Of a DNA stretch of 64,000 nt, positions 1 to 9,911 are shown piece after piece; position 1 is the stretch's first letter; every line of letters starts with the position of its first letter. Under the pieces are notes generated by a model. It saw nothing but the letters and a program-made list of their open reading frames with translations, was not told the origin of the DNA and made no database searches. The stretch spans positions 496,001 through 560,000 of the forward strand of contig JAUHYQ010000001.1 in NCBI GenBank assembly GCA_030426355.1, in the 5' to 3' direction. A program made the translations under genes and the position numbers. The DNA comes from Gammaproteobacteria bacterium (GTDB lineage Bacteria; Pseudomonadota; Gammaproteobacteria; Steroidobacterales; GCA-2729495).

Positions 1-1
1 T

Positions 2-400
2 TACGAAGTGCGCTGGATCGGGCTGGACGATGAAACCACCGAGCAGGTTATCGAGTTAATTATTGCCGGCGATAAGACGGGCACGTTTACTTTGCCCTGG
101 ATTATTGAGCACACCAACACGTCGGCACCCGCGCCAGGCGACACGATTATCCTCGTCGACTTTGGCGGCCATCCGCGGCTGGTCGTGAGGCTGACAGACA
201 TAACAGAAGTTGCGTTTGGCGGGATTACGAACGAACACACGGCCATTGACGGCACACCGGTGCGCGATCTTGCCGTCTGGATTCCACTGCATACGCACTA
301 CTGGAATAACTTACTGCGGCCCTACGGGCTTACGGTCAGCGCCGACATGCCGGTGCTGGTGGAAAAATTTGAACTCTTGTGTAAAAACGCTACAACATGA
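2..400 (+). CDS. ASCH-domain protein, 5' partial
   Basis: The frame is open to the left edge of the window, so the true start probably lies upstream; the GTG at 8 is only the first internal start-like codon. The visible 130 residues match the ASCH domain (PUA-like beta-barrel): a segment G-D-T-I-I-L-V-D-F-G-G near residue 44, then strand-rich V-V-R-L-T-D-I, an acidic helix, and the C-terminal H-T-H-Y-W...M-P-V-L-V-E-K-F-E-L block typical of the family. ASCH proteins are cytoplasmic and proposed to bind RNA or modified nucleosides; the substrate here is unknown. Its stop overlaps the next gene's ATG by 4 bp (397-400), so the two are translationally coupled. Family assignment is good; function is not known. 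Confidence 0.75.
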   Translation, partial: YEVRWIGLDDETTEQVIELIIAGDKTGTFTLPWIIEHTNTSAPAPGDTIILVDFGGHPRLVVRLTDITEVAFGGITNEHTAIDGTPVRDLAVWIPLHTHYWNNLLRPYGLTVSADMPVLVEKFELLCKNATT

Positions 401-1224
401 ATAAATCGAACTCACAACCCGCAGCAAAGGAAAACTACATCCTCGGTTACGGCGAGGGCGCCATGCAGTGGATGACGAGCCGCACTGCGGAAGTGCACGG
501 TGCCTTCTTGCTGCCCTGGTTAAAGCCCGGCATGCGTCTGCTTGACTGTGGTTGCGGGCCTGGCACCCTGACGCTGGGCTTTGCCAAACGCGTGGCACCC
601 GGCGAAACCATCGGCATAGATCGCGAAGCCAGCCAGTTCACTGCGACAGTAAATGCGGCGCAGCGCGAAAACATCGGCAATCTGCATTTTGTGACCGGCG
701 ATATTTACGAGTTGCCCTATGCCGATGAGAGCTTCGATGCCGTGTTCGCGTCAGCTGTGCTTGGCAGCGTATCGGATCCGCAACGGGTGGTTGCGGAAAT
801 GGCGCGCGTGCTTAAACCCGGCGGCATCATGGCGCTTAAAGAGTTCGATCATGGCGGCGATATCATCTGGCCGCTGTCACCGTTGCTGGAAAAAAGCGCG
901 GAGCTTTACCACGGCCTGCGCAAGCACAACGGTCATGCTGAGGATTGCGGCCGCCGGCTAAGGGGCTGGGTGCATGCGGCCGGTTGCGATGTGCAGCACC
1001 TGAGGGGGTTCTTCGACCAGCAAGCCGGTCCTGACGAATTGCGGGTCTACATCGATCGCAACAACTACCTGATCAACGAAATACTCGGCCCGCAATACAT
1101 AGAACTCGGCTGGTGCACGCAGGATGATCTGGCAGCTCAGGCCGCCGCCTGGGTGGAATTTGCTGCGAACCCGGCGGCGATATACCTCGCGTGCTGGTTT
1201 GAAGCTATCGGTATCAAGAGTTAG
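397..1224 (+). CDS. Class I SAM-dependent methyltransferase
   Basis: A 275-residue cytoplasmic methyltransferase of the UbiE/Methyltransf_11 type. SAM-binding motif I is visible as L-L-D-C-G-C-G-P-G-T near residue 50, followed by the acidic ribose-binding end of strand 2 (G-I-D-R-E), motif II/III around F-D-A-V-F-A-S-A-V-L-G, and the post-motif L-K-P-G-G-I. The substrate cannot be read from sequence; small metabolites, quinones or lipids are typical for the family. It overlaps the preceding ASCH gene by 4 bp, and a fused ABC exporter starts 4 bp after its stop. The three genes therefore look like one transcription unit, and the product may modify something the exporter handles. That last link is inference. 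Confidence 0.85.
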   Translation: MNKSNSQPAAKENYILGYGEGAMQWMTSRTAEVHGAFLLPWLKPGMRLLDCGCGPGTLTLGFAKRVAPGETIGIDREASQFTATVNAAQRENIGNLHFVTGDIYELPYADESFDAVFASAVLGSVSDPQRVVAEMARVLKPGGIMALKEFDHGGDIIWPLSPLLEKSAELYHGLRKHNGHAEDCGRRLRGWVHAAGCDVQHLRGFFDQQAGPDELRVYIDRNNYLINEILGPQYIELGWCTQDDLAAQAAAWVEFAANPAAIYLACWFEAIGIKS

Positions 1225-1228
1225 TCAA

Positions 1229-3088
1229 TTGGCAAACCCACACGCAATACCGCTGGCCGAGCCCGCGCCTAATTTTCGCGCCGCGCTGACGCGCCATTTC
1301 GCTGTTTACGGGTATACCCGGCGAGCGGTTTCGCTCGTATGGGACACCAATCGCACATTGGCGATTACGCTTGCTGTGCTCACCCTCACCGCCGGCCTGC
1401 TGCCGGCAGGCATGGCCTGGGTGGGCAAATTGATTGTCGACGGCGTCGTAATGCAGATGGATCTGGTGCGTGGCGGCGGCACAGCGGAGTATGCGGCCGT
1501 ACTCAAGCTGGTATTTCTCGAAGGCTGCATTATTGCGCTGCTTAATGTCGCGCAGCGTGGCATCAACGCCTGCCAGAGCTTGTTGCGTGCGCAACTCGGT
1601 TACCGCGTCAATGAGATGATTCTGGAGAAGGCGCTGACGCTGGACTTGTCGCAATTCGAAGATGCCGAGTTCTACGACAAGCTGTTGCGCGCACGCCGCG
1701 AGGCATCGAGCCGACCCCTAAGCCTGGTCATGCGCAGCTTCGCGCTGATGCAACAGCTGATCGCGCTGGTCAGCTTTGGCGTTCTGATCGCGCAGTTTTC
1801 TGTGTGGGCCATGGTGTTGCTGATTGTGGCGGGCTTGCCCGCCTTCGTCGCCGAAACCAAGTTCTCCGGCGATGCCTTCAGGCTGTTTCGGTTTCGTGCG
1901 CCGGAAGCGCGTGAGCAAAACTATCTCGAAATTGTAATGGCCCGCGAAGACCACGTGCAGGAGGTCAAGCTGTTCGGGCTTGGCCCGATGTTGCTGCAGC
2001 GATACCGCGACATATTCAACAAGGTTTATGGCGAAGATCGTGCGCTGACGCTGCGCCGTGAGGGCTGGGGGCTGGCCCTGTCTCTTATCGGCACAGTTGC
2101 CCTATACGGGGCCTACGCATGGATTGTTATCGCGGCCATCAACGTCACCATCACCATTGGTGAAATGACCATGTACCTGCTGTTGTTCCGCCAGGGACAA
2201 GGGGCGGTCTCGGCCGGGCTCGGTTCGATTGGCGGCATGTACGAAGACAATTTGTACCTGACTAACCTCTATGAGTATCTGGAGCAGGAACCCGTCACCA
2301 TGGGCGGCGATGCCGTGTCGGGCCCACATCCCGAAGACGGCATTCGGTTTGAGCATGTAACGTTCAAGTATCCGGAATCTGCAACACCGACACTCAAAGA
2401 CATCAGCCTGCATATAAAACCGGGTGAAAGCCTCGCGCTGGTAGGCGAAAACGGTGCCGGAAAATCCACCCTGATCAAATTATTGTGCGGCTTCTATACG
2501 CCGGACTCGGGGCGGGTCATGTTGCACGGTCGCGACGTTCGTGAGTGGGATCAGTCTGCCCTGCACCGCTGTATCGGTGTTATTTTTCAAGACTTCAACC
2601 GCTACCAGTTTACCGTCGGCGAAAACATCGGCGTCGGTGATGTATCGGATTATCGCGATAAGGACCGCTGGGACGATGCTGCCACCAAGGGGATGGCGAA
2701 GCCCTTTATTCAACGTCTGCGATGGGGCTTTGAAACTCAACTGGGGTCGTGGTTCAAAGGCGGCAAGGAGTTATCCACCGGTCAGTGGCAAAAGATTGCT
2801 TTGTCACGCGCATTTATGCGCAGCAAGGCCGACGTACTGGTGCTGGACGAACCCACCGCAGCCATGGATGCCGCTGCCGAAGCCGAGTTGTTTGAGTATT
2901 TTCGCGAACACACCGACGGTAAAATTGCCGTGCTGATTTCCCACCGGTTTTCCACGGTGCGTCAGGCAGACCGGATCGCGGTGCTTGAAGACGGCCGCAT
3001 CATCGAGTGTGGTACGCACGAAGAATTGGTCGAACTCGACGGCATCTATGCAACCTTGTTTTTCCTGCAGGCCGAAGGTTACCGCTAA
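1229..3088 (+). CDS. ABC transporter, fused permease and ATPase
   Basis: A half-transporter of the exporter type, about 619 residues: an N-terminal membrane domain with around six hydrophobic segments, then an ATPase domain. Walker A is G-E-N-G-A-G-K-S-T, the signature is L-S-T-G-Q-W-Q, Walker B is V-L-V-L-D-E-P-T, and the switch His lies in L-I-S-H-R-F. The frame extends upstream to an ATG at 1124, but that lies deep inside the methyltransferase gene. A TTG at 1229 preceded by A-A-G-A-G (1216-1220) gives a protein that begins just before the membrane domain, so I prefer it. The signature departs from the usual L-S-G-G-Q. The cargo is unknown. The 3' end overlaps glgX, on the opposite strand, by 4 bp. 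Confidence 0.85.
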   Translation: MANPHAIPLAEPAPNFRAALTRHFAVYGYTRRAVSLVWDTNRTLAITLAVLTLTAGLLPAGMAWVGKLIVDGVVMQMDLVRGGGTAEYAAVLKLVFLEGCIIALLNVAQRGINACQSLLRAQLGYRVNEMILEKALTLDLSQFEDAEFYDKLLRARREASSRPLSLVMRSFALMQQLIALVSFGVLIAQFSVWAMVLLIVAGLPAFVAETKFSGDAFRLFRFRAPEAREQNYLEIVMAREDHVQEVKLFGLGPMLLQRYRDIFNKVYGEDRALTLRREGWGLALSLIGTVALYGAYAWIVIAAINVTITIGEMTMYLLLFRQGQGAVSAGLGSIGGMYEDNLYLTNLYEYLEQEPVTMGGDAVSGPHPEDGIRFEHVTFKYPESATPTLKDISLHIKPGESLALVGENGAGKSTLIKLLCGFYTPDSGRVMLHGRDVREWDQSALHRCIGVIFQDFNRYQFTVGENIGVGDVSDYRDKDRWDDAATKGMAKPFIQRLRWGFETQLGSWFKGGKELSTGQWQKIALSRAFMRSKADVLVLDEPTAAMDAAAEAELFEYFREHTDGKIAVLISHRFSTVRQADRIAVLEDGRIIECGTHEELVELDGIYATLFFLQAEGYR

Positions 3089-5118
3089 CCGCAACCGACC
3101 ACAGCCACACACCGCGCCGGAAGACAAACCCGGGTTGCAGAGACCGTCACAGTCGCGGTTGCCAGCCGCAATTGCCACACAGCAGCCTCCGCGGCAGCAG
3201 GCGCCAATACAAATTCCTGCCCGGCTTCGCTGGCATTTAGCAGCACGGCGAGGCGACCAGCCGGCGCTTGCGCCGCAGTTAGCACCATCGCAAAGGCTTG
3301 GGCGGCGTTCCAGTCCGCTTCGGCCATGGCCGCCCCGTCGGGCCGCAGCCACTCAATATCGGGCAGCCCCTCGGTGCCGGCAGCGGCCCCGTGTCGGTAT
3401 TCACGCGGACGCAACAATGGCTCGCGGCGACGTAACGCCGCCCATTCGCTCAACTGCGTCACAAACGCAGGGTCTGTCTGCAATCCTGACCAGTCCAGCC
3501 AGGCAATTTCGTTGTCCTGCGCATAGGCATTGTTGTTGCCTTGCTGGGAATGACCGATGTCATCACCGCCAAGCAGCATCGGCGTGCCGCCGGATATCAG
3601 CAGGGTTGCCAGCATGTTCAGGCGCTGCTGACGTCGCAGAGCGTTGATCTCGCCATCATCGCTTAAGCCTTCGTGTCCGTAATTGCTGCTGTAGTTGTGA
3701 GCATGACCGTCACGGTTATGCTCGCCATTCGCGTCATTGTGGCGCCGCGAATAACTGACCACATCAGTCAGCGTAAATCCGTCGTGACTGGTAACAAAAT
3801 TAATGCCCGCTTCCGGCCCGCGCCCCTTGTGTTCGAACAGTTCCGCGGAACCGTGCAGACATTTGGCGAACTCGCCCACGACCCCGACATCACCCCGCCA
3901 AAAACGCCGCACAGTGTCGCGATACCGATCATTCCATTCACCCCACCGGGCGCCGAAACGACCGAGCTGATAGCCCCCCGGACCGATATCCCAGGGCTCG
4001 GCAATCAGCTTTGCATCGGACAGCGCGGGACTGCTTTCAATCGCGTCTAGCAACGGGTGTGCCGCGCTAAAGCCGGTGGCGCTGCGACCCAGCACCGTGG
4101 CAAGGTCAAAGCGAAATCCGTCGACGCCCATCTCCTTGTGCCAGTATTCCAGGCTACTGAGCACCAGCGCCTGTACCTGCGGGTGATCAGCATTAAGCGT
4201 GTTGCCGCACCCCGTGTCGTTAACGTATGCGTGCGGCGCGTCGGGACTGCTACGGTAGTAGCTCTGGTTATCTATACCGCGAAACGTCAGCGTTGGACCG
4301 AACTCATCGGTTTCTGCCGTGTGGTTGTAAACCACGTCTAGCAGCACCTCCATTCCCGCGTCGTGGATGGCGTCGGTCATTGCCCGAAATTCAGCCACCG
4401 GGTTGTTGCCCGCATAACGTCCGGCGGGCGCAAAAAAATTAACGGTGTTGTATCCCCAATAGTTGCGCAAACCCCGCTCATGCAGAAAACGCTCGTCAAT
4501 AAACGCATGCACCGGCAGGAGTTCAACACTGGTAATGCCCAGAGCGCGCAGATGCGCGAGTATCTGTCCGTTGCTGAGCCCGGCGAAGCGACCGCGTTCT
4601 GCGGCACTCAACCCGGGGTGACGCATGGTGTAGCCCCGAACGTTGATTTCGCAGATCACCGTGTCACGCCAGGGTATACGGGGCCGCTCTAGCGGTTGCC
4701 CGGAGACATCACCAGTGACCACGCTTTTCGGCACCCAGGGTGCGCTATCCCGTGTGCAGGGCTCAGCCCCATAAGGATTGCCGGCGGCATAACCCAAAAC
4801 CGCATCATGCCATTGCAGATCGCCGTCCAGTTGCCGGGCGTAGGGATCGATCAATAACTTGTGCGCGTTGCACCGCAAACCTTCCGCAGGACGGTAAGGG
4901 CCGTGCACACGGTAACCGTAGCGCTGACCCGGCAAACAGCCGGGCACATGCCGTGACCAGATGCCGTCACCCACCAGCTCGAGGGTATGCCTCGCAACCT
5001 CGCGCCCATCGGGTGCGTAAAGGCAAAGCTCTACAGCTTCTGCCACCGCAGAGTACAGGCTGAAAATAACGCCGTCATCTACACAGCGTGCTCCCAGTCC
5101 GTTGGACGGCAATATCAT
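3085..5118 (-). CDS. glgX: Glycogen debranching enzyme GlgX (isoamylase type)
   Basis: A cytoplasmic GH13 enzyme that hydrolyses alpha-1,6 branches, mainly the short limit-dextrin stubs left by phosphorylase. It has an N-terminal CBM48-like domain (about residues 10-100), then the TIM barrel with D-V-V-Y-N-H, the nucleophile Asp in D-G-F-R-F-D, the acid Glu in I-A-E-P-W-D and the transition-state Asp in S-H-D-G-F. At 677-678 residues it has the usual length. An in-frame TTG at 5121 precedes the ATG at 5118, which I prefer. It is the last gene of the malQ-glgC-glgA-glgB-glgP-glgX operon and starts about 15 bp after glgP ends. Its stop overlaps that of the ABC exporter tail to tail. Confidence 0.93.
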   Translation of the reverse strand: MILPSNGLGARCVDDGVIFSLYSAVAEAVELCLYAPDGREVARHTLELVGDGIWSRHVPGCLPGQRYGYRVHGPYRPAEGLRCNAHKLLIDPYARQLDGDLQWHDAVLGYAAGNPYGAEPCTRDSAPWVPKSVVTGDVSGQPLERPRIPWRDTVICEINVRGYTMRHPGLSAAERGRFAGLSNGQILAHLRALGITSVELLPVHAFIDERFLHERGLRNYWGYNTVNFFAPAGRYAGNNPVAEFRAMTDAIHDAGMEVLLDVVYNHTAETDEFGPTLTFRGIDNQSYYRSSPDAPHAYVNDTGCGNTLNADHPQVQALVLSSLEYWHKEMGVDGFRFDLATVLGRSATGFSAAHPLLDAIESSPALSDAKLIAEPWDIGPGGYQLGRFGARWGEWNDRYRDTVRRFWRGDVGVVGEFAKCLHGSAELFEHKGRGPEAGINFVTSHDGFTLTDVVSYSRRHNDANGEHNRDGHAHNYSSNYGHEGLSDDGEINALRRQQRLNMLATLLISGGTPMLLGGDDIGHSQQGNNNAYAQDNEIAWLDWSGLQTDPAFVTQLSEWAALRRREPLLRPREYRHGAAAGTEGLPDIEWLRPDGAAMAEADWNAAQAFAMVLTAAQAPAGRLAVLLNASEAGQEFVLAPAAAEAAVWQLRLATATVTVSATRVCLPARCVAVVGCG

Positions 5119-5133
5119 CAAATCATAGGCGGC

Positions 5134-7683
5134 TTAGCGCCCGCCAAGCTCAATGGGTTCGAGTTTCCAGATGTCATTGTTGTAATCGCGCATGGTCCGG
5201 TCGGTCGAAAAACGGCCTGCTGATGCGGTATTCAGGATACTCATGCGCGTCCAGTTCGCACTATCCATATAGGCTTCGGCGACCCGATTTTGCGCGTCGA
5301 CAAAACCGCGAAAATCGGCAGCGGTCATCCATACGTCATGCGGCGAGCGCACCGAGGCGATCACCGGGTCGAGAATGCCCGGCTCGAAACGGTTGAAATG
5401 GCCACACTCAAGCAACTTCATAACACGGGAAAAATCACTGTCATGTGCAATGATGGCGGTGGGATCATAGCCGTCTCGTGCCGCTTCAATTTCTTCAACA
5501 GTGAGACCGAACAGGAAAAAATTATCCGCGCCGACAGCTTCGCGAATTTCAACGTTGGCGCCGTCCAGGGTGCCAATCGTTAACGCACCGTTCATCATGA
5601 ATTTCATGTTGCCGGTACCCGATGCCTCCTTGCCCGCCGTCGAAATCTGCTCGGACAAATCGGCGGCCGGACAAATCAGCTCCATCGCGGAAACGTTGTA
5701 ATCCGGATAAAACACCAGCGCAAGGCGGCCCTGCATCGCGGGGTCTGTATTTATGACTGCCGCCACGTTGTTGATGAACTTTATGATGCTCTTGGCCATG
5801 GCGTAACCGGGCGCAGCTTTGCCGCCGATAATAATTGCCCGCGGCGGCAACTCATCGCCGTCGCCACGCCGGATGCGGTCATATAAATGAACCGCGTGCA
5901 GGACGTTCAACAGCTGCCTCTTGTATTCGTGAATACGTTTCACCTGCACATCAAACAACATGCCACAATCCAGACTGATGCCAGTGCAGCGTGCAATCTG
6001 GCGAGCCAACCTTTTCTTGTTGGTGTACTTTACATGCCGCCAGCGTTTCTGAAATTCGGTGTCACCGGCGTAAGGCGCAAGTGCTGCCAATTGCTCCAGA
6101 TCGGTAGTCCAGCCGTCACCGATCTTCTCGGTGACGAGGGTTGCGAGCCCGGGATTACACGCGGCCAGCCAGCGACGCTGGGTTACCCCGTTGGTCTTGT
6201 TATTGAATTTATGCGGCCATAACTCCGCGAAATCCCGGAACAAGCCTTCGCGCAACAGGCGCGAGTGCAGCTCAGCCACGCCGTTCACCGAAAAACTGCC
6301 GACGATCGCCAGGTAGGCCATGCGCACCATTTGCGTTGGCCCTTCCTCGATAATCGACATGCGCGCGACCCGTTCGGAATCACCGGGCCAGCGGTCACCC
6401 ACCGTCTTAATAAAGTGGGCGTTGATTTCAAGAATGATATCCAGCAACCGCGGCAGCAGGTTGCGGAACATATCGACCGACCATGCTTCGAGGGCCTCCG
6501 GCAGCAGTGTGTGGTTGGTGTAGGCCATGGTTCGACTGGTCACGGTCCATGCTTCAGACCACGTGAGCCCGTAATGATCCAGCAATAACCGCATCAGCTC
6601 GGGCACCGCAACAGCAGGATGGGTATCGTTAAGCTGCACACAACGTTTGTCGGCGAATTCGCTGAAATCGTCGCCATGGCGCTCTACCCACTCGCGCAAC
6701 ATGTCCTGCAGGCTGGCGGATGCCAGGAAATACTGCTGGCGCAGGCGCAACTCCTGACCGTTTTCCGTTTCTGCATTCGGGTACAACACCATGGTTATAT
6801 TTTCTGCCGCATTCTTGGCAGCGACTGCATCGGCATAGCTCCCTGCATTGAACTCTTCCAGATCAAACTCGTCGGTGGCGACGGCCGACCAAAGGCGCAA
6901 GGTGTTAACAATGTCGTTCCGATAGCCGGGGACTGGCACATCGAAAGGCACCGCCAGCACATCGTGCGTATTGACCCAGCGATAACGGGCATGACCCGCG
7001 CCGTCCGTATAGGCCTCACTGTGGCCGCCGAAGCGAATGGTCTGTGCCAGCTGCAGCCGCTTGATTTCCCATGGGAAGCCGTCGAGCAGCCAGGAGTCGG
7101 GGGCTTCCACCTGCTGGCCGTTCTCAAGCCGTTGCCGGAACATGCCGTACTGATAGCGAATGCCGTAGCTGATAACCGGCAGACGCAGCGTTGCGCAGCT
7201 GTCCAGAAAACATGCCGCCAGCCGGCCAAGGCCGCCGTTGCCGAGACCGGCATCGTGTTCGCGGTCGTAAACGTCTTCCAGGTTGAGCCCCAGACGTTCC
7301 ATGGCATCGTTCACCGCACCCTGCAAATCCAGATTCAGTAGTGCATTACGCAGCAAACGACCGAGCAGGAACTCAAGCGACAGGTAAGCCACCTGACGCC
7401 GGTCATCGCGCTCGACTGCCGCGCTGGTACGAGTCCAGCGCTCCGACAAACGATCACGCACAGCAAGTGCCAGCGACTGATAAATAAAGGGCTCACCGGT
7501 ATTGATCACCCGCTGACCAAAACTGTGGCCAAAATAGTGCATGACATCACGCAACAGTGCATCGGTGGTCATTTCCAGCGGGGGCGTTTCCAGCAGCTCA
7601 ATGCCGGGTGAGCCGCCCTTGCCGCCAGATCCGTTGCTTCCAGATCCGTTACTTCCATGAGCCGCGTCGGGCTGTACTTCCAT
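5134..7683 (-). CDS. glgP: Glycogen phosphorylase
   Basis: An 849-residue GT35 phosphorylase that releases glucose-1-phosphate from the non-reducing ends of glycogen or maltodextrin using pyridoxal phosphate. The PLP lysine lies in the signature E-A-S-G-T-G-N-M-K-F-M-M-N-G near residue 690. Other hallmarks are L-G-N-G-G-L-G-R-L-A-A-C-F and V-Q-L-N-D-T-H-P. The first about 30 residues include an unusual Gly/Ser/Asn-rich stretch (roughly residues 9-27) absent from typical GlgP proteins, probably a flexible tail from a simple repeat at 7610-7665. It sits between glgB (32 bp gap) and glgX. In this operon it feeds the degradative arm, with GlgX clearing branches and MalQ recycling short dextrins. 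Confidence 0.95.
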   Translation of the reverse strand: MEVQPDAAHGSNGSGSNGSGGKGGSPGIELLETPPLEMTTDALLRDVMHYFGHSFGQRVINTGEPFIYQSLALAVRDRLSERWTRTSAAVERDDRRQVAYLSLEFLLGRLLRNALLNLDLQGAVNDAMERLGLNLEDVYDREHDAGLGNGGLGRLAACFLDSCATLRLPVISYGIRYQYGMFRQRLENGQQVEAPDSWLLDGFPWEIKRLQLAQTIRFGGHSEAYTDGAGHARYRWVNTHDVLAVPFDVPVPGYRNDIVNTLRLWSAVATDEFDLEEFNAGSYADAVAAKNAAENITMVLYPNAETENGQELRLRQQYFLASASLQDMLREWVERHGDDFSEFADKRCVQLNDTHPAVAVPELMRLLLDHYGLTWSEAWTVTSRTMAYTNHTLLPEALEAWSVDMFRNLLPRLLDIILEINAHFIKTVGDRWPGDSERVARMSIIEEGPTQMVRMAYLAIVGSFSVNGVAELHSRLLREGLFRDFAELWPHKFNNKTNGVTQRRWLAACNPGLATLVTEKIGDGWTTDLEQLAALAPYAGDTEFQKRWRHVKYTNKKRLARQIARCTGISLDCGMLFDVQVKRIHEYKRQLLNVLHAVHLYDRIRRGDGDELPPRAIIIGGKAAPGYAMAKSIIKFINNVAAVINTDPAMQGRLALVFYPDYNVSAMELICPAADLSEQISTAGKEASGTGNMKFMMNGALTIGTLDGANVEIREAVGADNFFLFGLTVEEIEAARDGYDPTAIIAHDSDFSRVMKLLECGHFNRFEPGILDPVIASVRSPHDVWMTAADFRGFVDAQNRVAEAYMDSANWTRMSILNTASAGRFSTDRTMRDYNNDIWKLEPIELGGR

Positions 7684-7715
7684 TAATTACTCACTTTGCA
7701 AAGCGTTTTACCGAA

Positions 7716-9911
7716 CTATTCAGGCTCGATTATAAGGGTCGCCAGCGGCGGTAGCGTGATCCACAGCGAACTTTGCTGGTTGTGCCATGGCGTCGGCTCG
7801 GTCTCCAGCAACGGTATGAAATCTGTGTCAGTTCCACCGTATTCACTGGCGTTGGTATTCAGCAAAACACGCCAGCGGCCGGCTCGCGGAACGCCGATAC
7901 GGTAGTCGTGCCGCGGCACGGGGGTCAGGTTTACCACACATACCACAACCTGATCGTCATGACCCCTGCGCAACCACGACAGTACGCTGTTTTCACGGTC
8001 ATTCCAGTCCAGCCAATCAAAGCCCTCCGGCGAAAAATCCTGCTGATAAAGCGCCGGACAATCCTGGTACAGCTTGTTCAGGTCGTGCAGCAACCTCTGC
8101 ACACCAGCGTGCAAGGGATACTGCAACAAATGCCAGTCGAGCGAACGATCGTGATCCCATTCCGCCGACTGCGCAAACTCGCCACCCATAAACAACAACT
8201 TTTTGCCGGGGTGACAATACATGGCGCCGTAATATGCACGCAGATTAGCGAATCGCTGCCACTCATCGCCCGGCATGCGGCCCAGTAACGACCCTTTGCC
8301 GTGCACCACTTCGTCGTGTGACAACGGCAGGACAAAGTTTTCGTTAAAGGCGTATACCAGACCAAAAGTCATCTTGTCGTGATGATGCTTGCGATGCACG
8401 GGCTCCTCGCGCATATAGGACAAAGTGTCGTTCATCCAACCCATGTTCCACTTGTAGGTGAAACCCAGGCCACCGTTGTACACCGGTCGGGAAACGCCGG
8501 GCCAGGCAGTCGATTCTTCGGCAAAGGAAACGGCCTCGTAACGATGCACGGCCTGATTAAGCCGTTTCAGAAATTCAACGGCCTCCAGATTTTCGTTGCC
8601 GCCGTGCCGGTTCGGCAGCCACTCGCCGTCATTACGCGAATAATCCAGATACAGCATGGATGCCACGGCATCCACGCGCAATCCGTCAATATGAAATTCA
8701 TTAATCCAATACAGCGCGCTGCCAATCAGGTAGTTGACGACTTCTGACCGGCCATAATTAAAAATCAGCGTGCCCCAATCAGCGTGCTCACCCTTGCGCG
8801 GGTCCGCGTGCTCATACAGCGCGGTTCCGTCGAAGCGGCGCAGCCCGTGCTCATCGCGGGGAAAATGTGCCGGCACCCAGTCCAGGATGACACCGATACC
8901 GGCCCGATGGCATTGATCGACAAAATAGCGAAAATCGTCAGGCTCGCCAAAGCGATGCGTGGGGGCATAGAGCCCGATTGGCTGATACCCCCATGAGCCG
9001 TCGAACGGGTGCTCCGTGACCGGCAATAATTCAATGTGCGTGTACCCCATGCTCACGACGTACTCGACCAGTTGCGTCGCCAGCTCGCGATAACTCAGGC
9101 GTCGGTTGTTGTCCTCCGGCATCCGGCGCCATGAACTCAGGTGCACCTCGTAGATAGCCATCGGCTGATCGAGGCGCGGCTGCTGTGTCCGCTGCGTCGC
9201 CCATGCACGGTCGCGCCAGCGATAGCGACTTTTATAAACCACCGATGCATTGCCTGGCGGCGGCTCAAAATAATGCGCATAAGGATCGGACTTAAGGGGC
9301 AGCTTATGCCCTCGCCCGTCGAGCAATTCAAACTTGTAGCGTTCGCCGTGGCCAATGCCGGGGATAAATATTTCCCAGATACCGTTACCCGGATGCAGCC
9401 GCATGACATGGCGGCGTCCATCCCAGTCATTAAACGCTCCGATAACGCTGACGCGCTTCGCATTCGGTGCCCAAACGGTGAAACGCGTGCCTGCAACTCC
9501 CTTGATGCGCAGGCATTGCGCGCCCAGCTTGTTGTAGATCAGTTCGTCCGAGCCCTCGCGCAACAGGTGCAAATCCAGCTCGCCCATGGTGCTGCCGAAG
9601 CGATACGGATCATCAACCTCGTATACCTCCCCCTGCTGCGGCGTAATTCGTAGTCGATAGCGGCGCAGACGAGGTGGCAACTCGGCGGCAAAGACCCCTT
9701 CGGGATGCACTCTGGACATCGAAGCGACCAGCTTGCCGCTTGCATCGATCAGCTCAACGCTGCGCGCCTGCGGCTGAAAGCTGCGCACCATTCGGGTATT
9801 GCCGACCCTGTGCGGACCCAGCACGGCGAAAGGATTCGCGTGTTCGCCGCTGACAAGGGCAGCCAACTCAGCCGGGTCAGTCATGGGCAGCATAGTCAGC
9901 TTCTTTGCCAT
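7716..9911 (-). CDS. glgB: 1,4-alpha-glucan branching enzyme
   Basis: A 731-residue GH13 enzyme that cuts alpha-1,4 chains and transfers the piece to an alpha-1,6 position. The order is an N1 domain ([13 protein letters not shown] near residue 23), a CBM48 domain (F-T-V-W-A-P-N-A), and the catalytic barrel with nucleophile D-G-L-R-V-D-A-V, acid A-E-E-S-T-A-W-P and [10 protein letters not shown]. It ends with an all-beta C domain. Length matches two-N-domain bacterial GlgB. The 5' end overlaps the end of glgA by 35 bp (9877-9911), implying translational coupling. A second in-frame ATG lies six codons in, so the exact start is slightly uncertain. Confidence 0.95.
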   Translation of the reverse strand: MAKKLTMLPMTDPAELAALVSGEHANPFAVLGPHRVGNTRMVRSFQPQARSVELIDASGKLVASMSRVHPEGVFAAELPPRLRRYRLRITPQQGEVYEVDDPYRFGSTMGELDLHLLREGSDELIYNKLGAQCLRIKGVAGTRFTVWAPNAKRVSVIGAFNDWDGRRHVMRLHPGNGIWEIFIPGIGHGERYKFELLDGRGHKLPLKSDPYAHYFEPPPGNASVVYKSRYRWRDRAWATQRTQQPRLDQPMAIYEVHLSSWRRMPEDNNRRLSYRELATQLVEYVVSMGYTHIELLPVTEHPFDGSWGYQPIGLYAPTHRFGEPDDFRYFVDQCHRAGIGVILDWVPAHFPRDEHGLRRFDGTALYEHADPRKGEHADWGTLIFNYGRSEVVNYLIGSALYWINEFHIDGLRVDAVASMLYLDYSRNDGEWLPNRHGGNENLEAVEFLKRLNQAVHRYEAVSFAEESTAWPGVSRPVYNGGLGFTYKWNMGWMNDTLSYMREEPVHRKHHHDKMTFGLVYAFNENFVLPLSHDEVVHGKGSLLGRMPGDEWQRFANLRAYYGAMYCHPGKKLLFMGGEFAQSAEWDHDRSLDWHLLQYPLHAGVQRLLHDLNKLYQDCPALYQQDFSPEGFDWLDWNDRENSVLSWLRRGHDDQVVVCVVNLTPVPRHDYRIGVPRAGRWRVLLNTNASEYGGTDTDFIPLLETEPTPWHNQQSSLWITLPPLATLIIEPE

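Noticed and set aside
1124..1228. 35-codon N-terminal extension of the ABC exporter
   Set aside because: It lies inside the methyltransferase gene in another frame and is basic and low complexity; a TTG with ribosome site at 1229 fits better.
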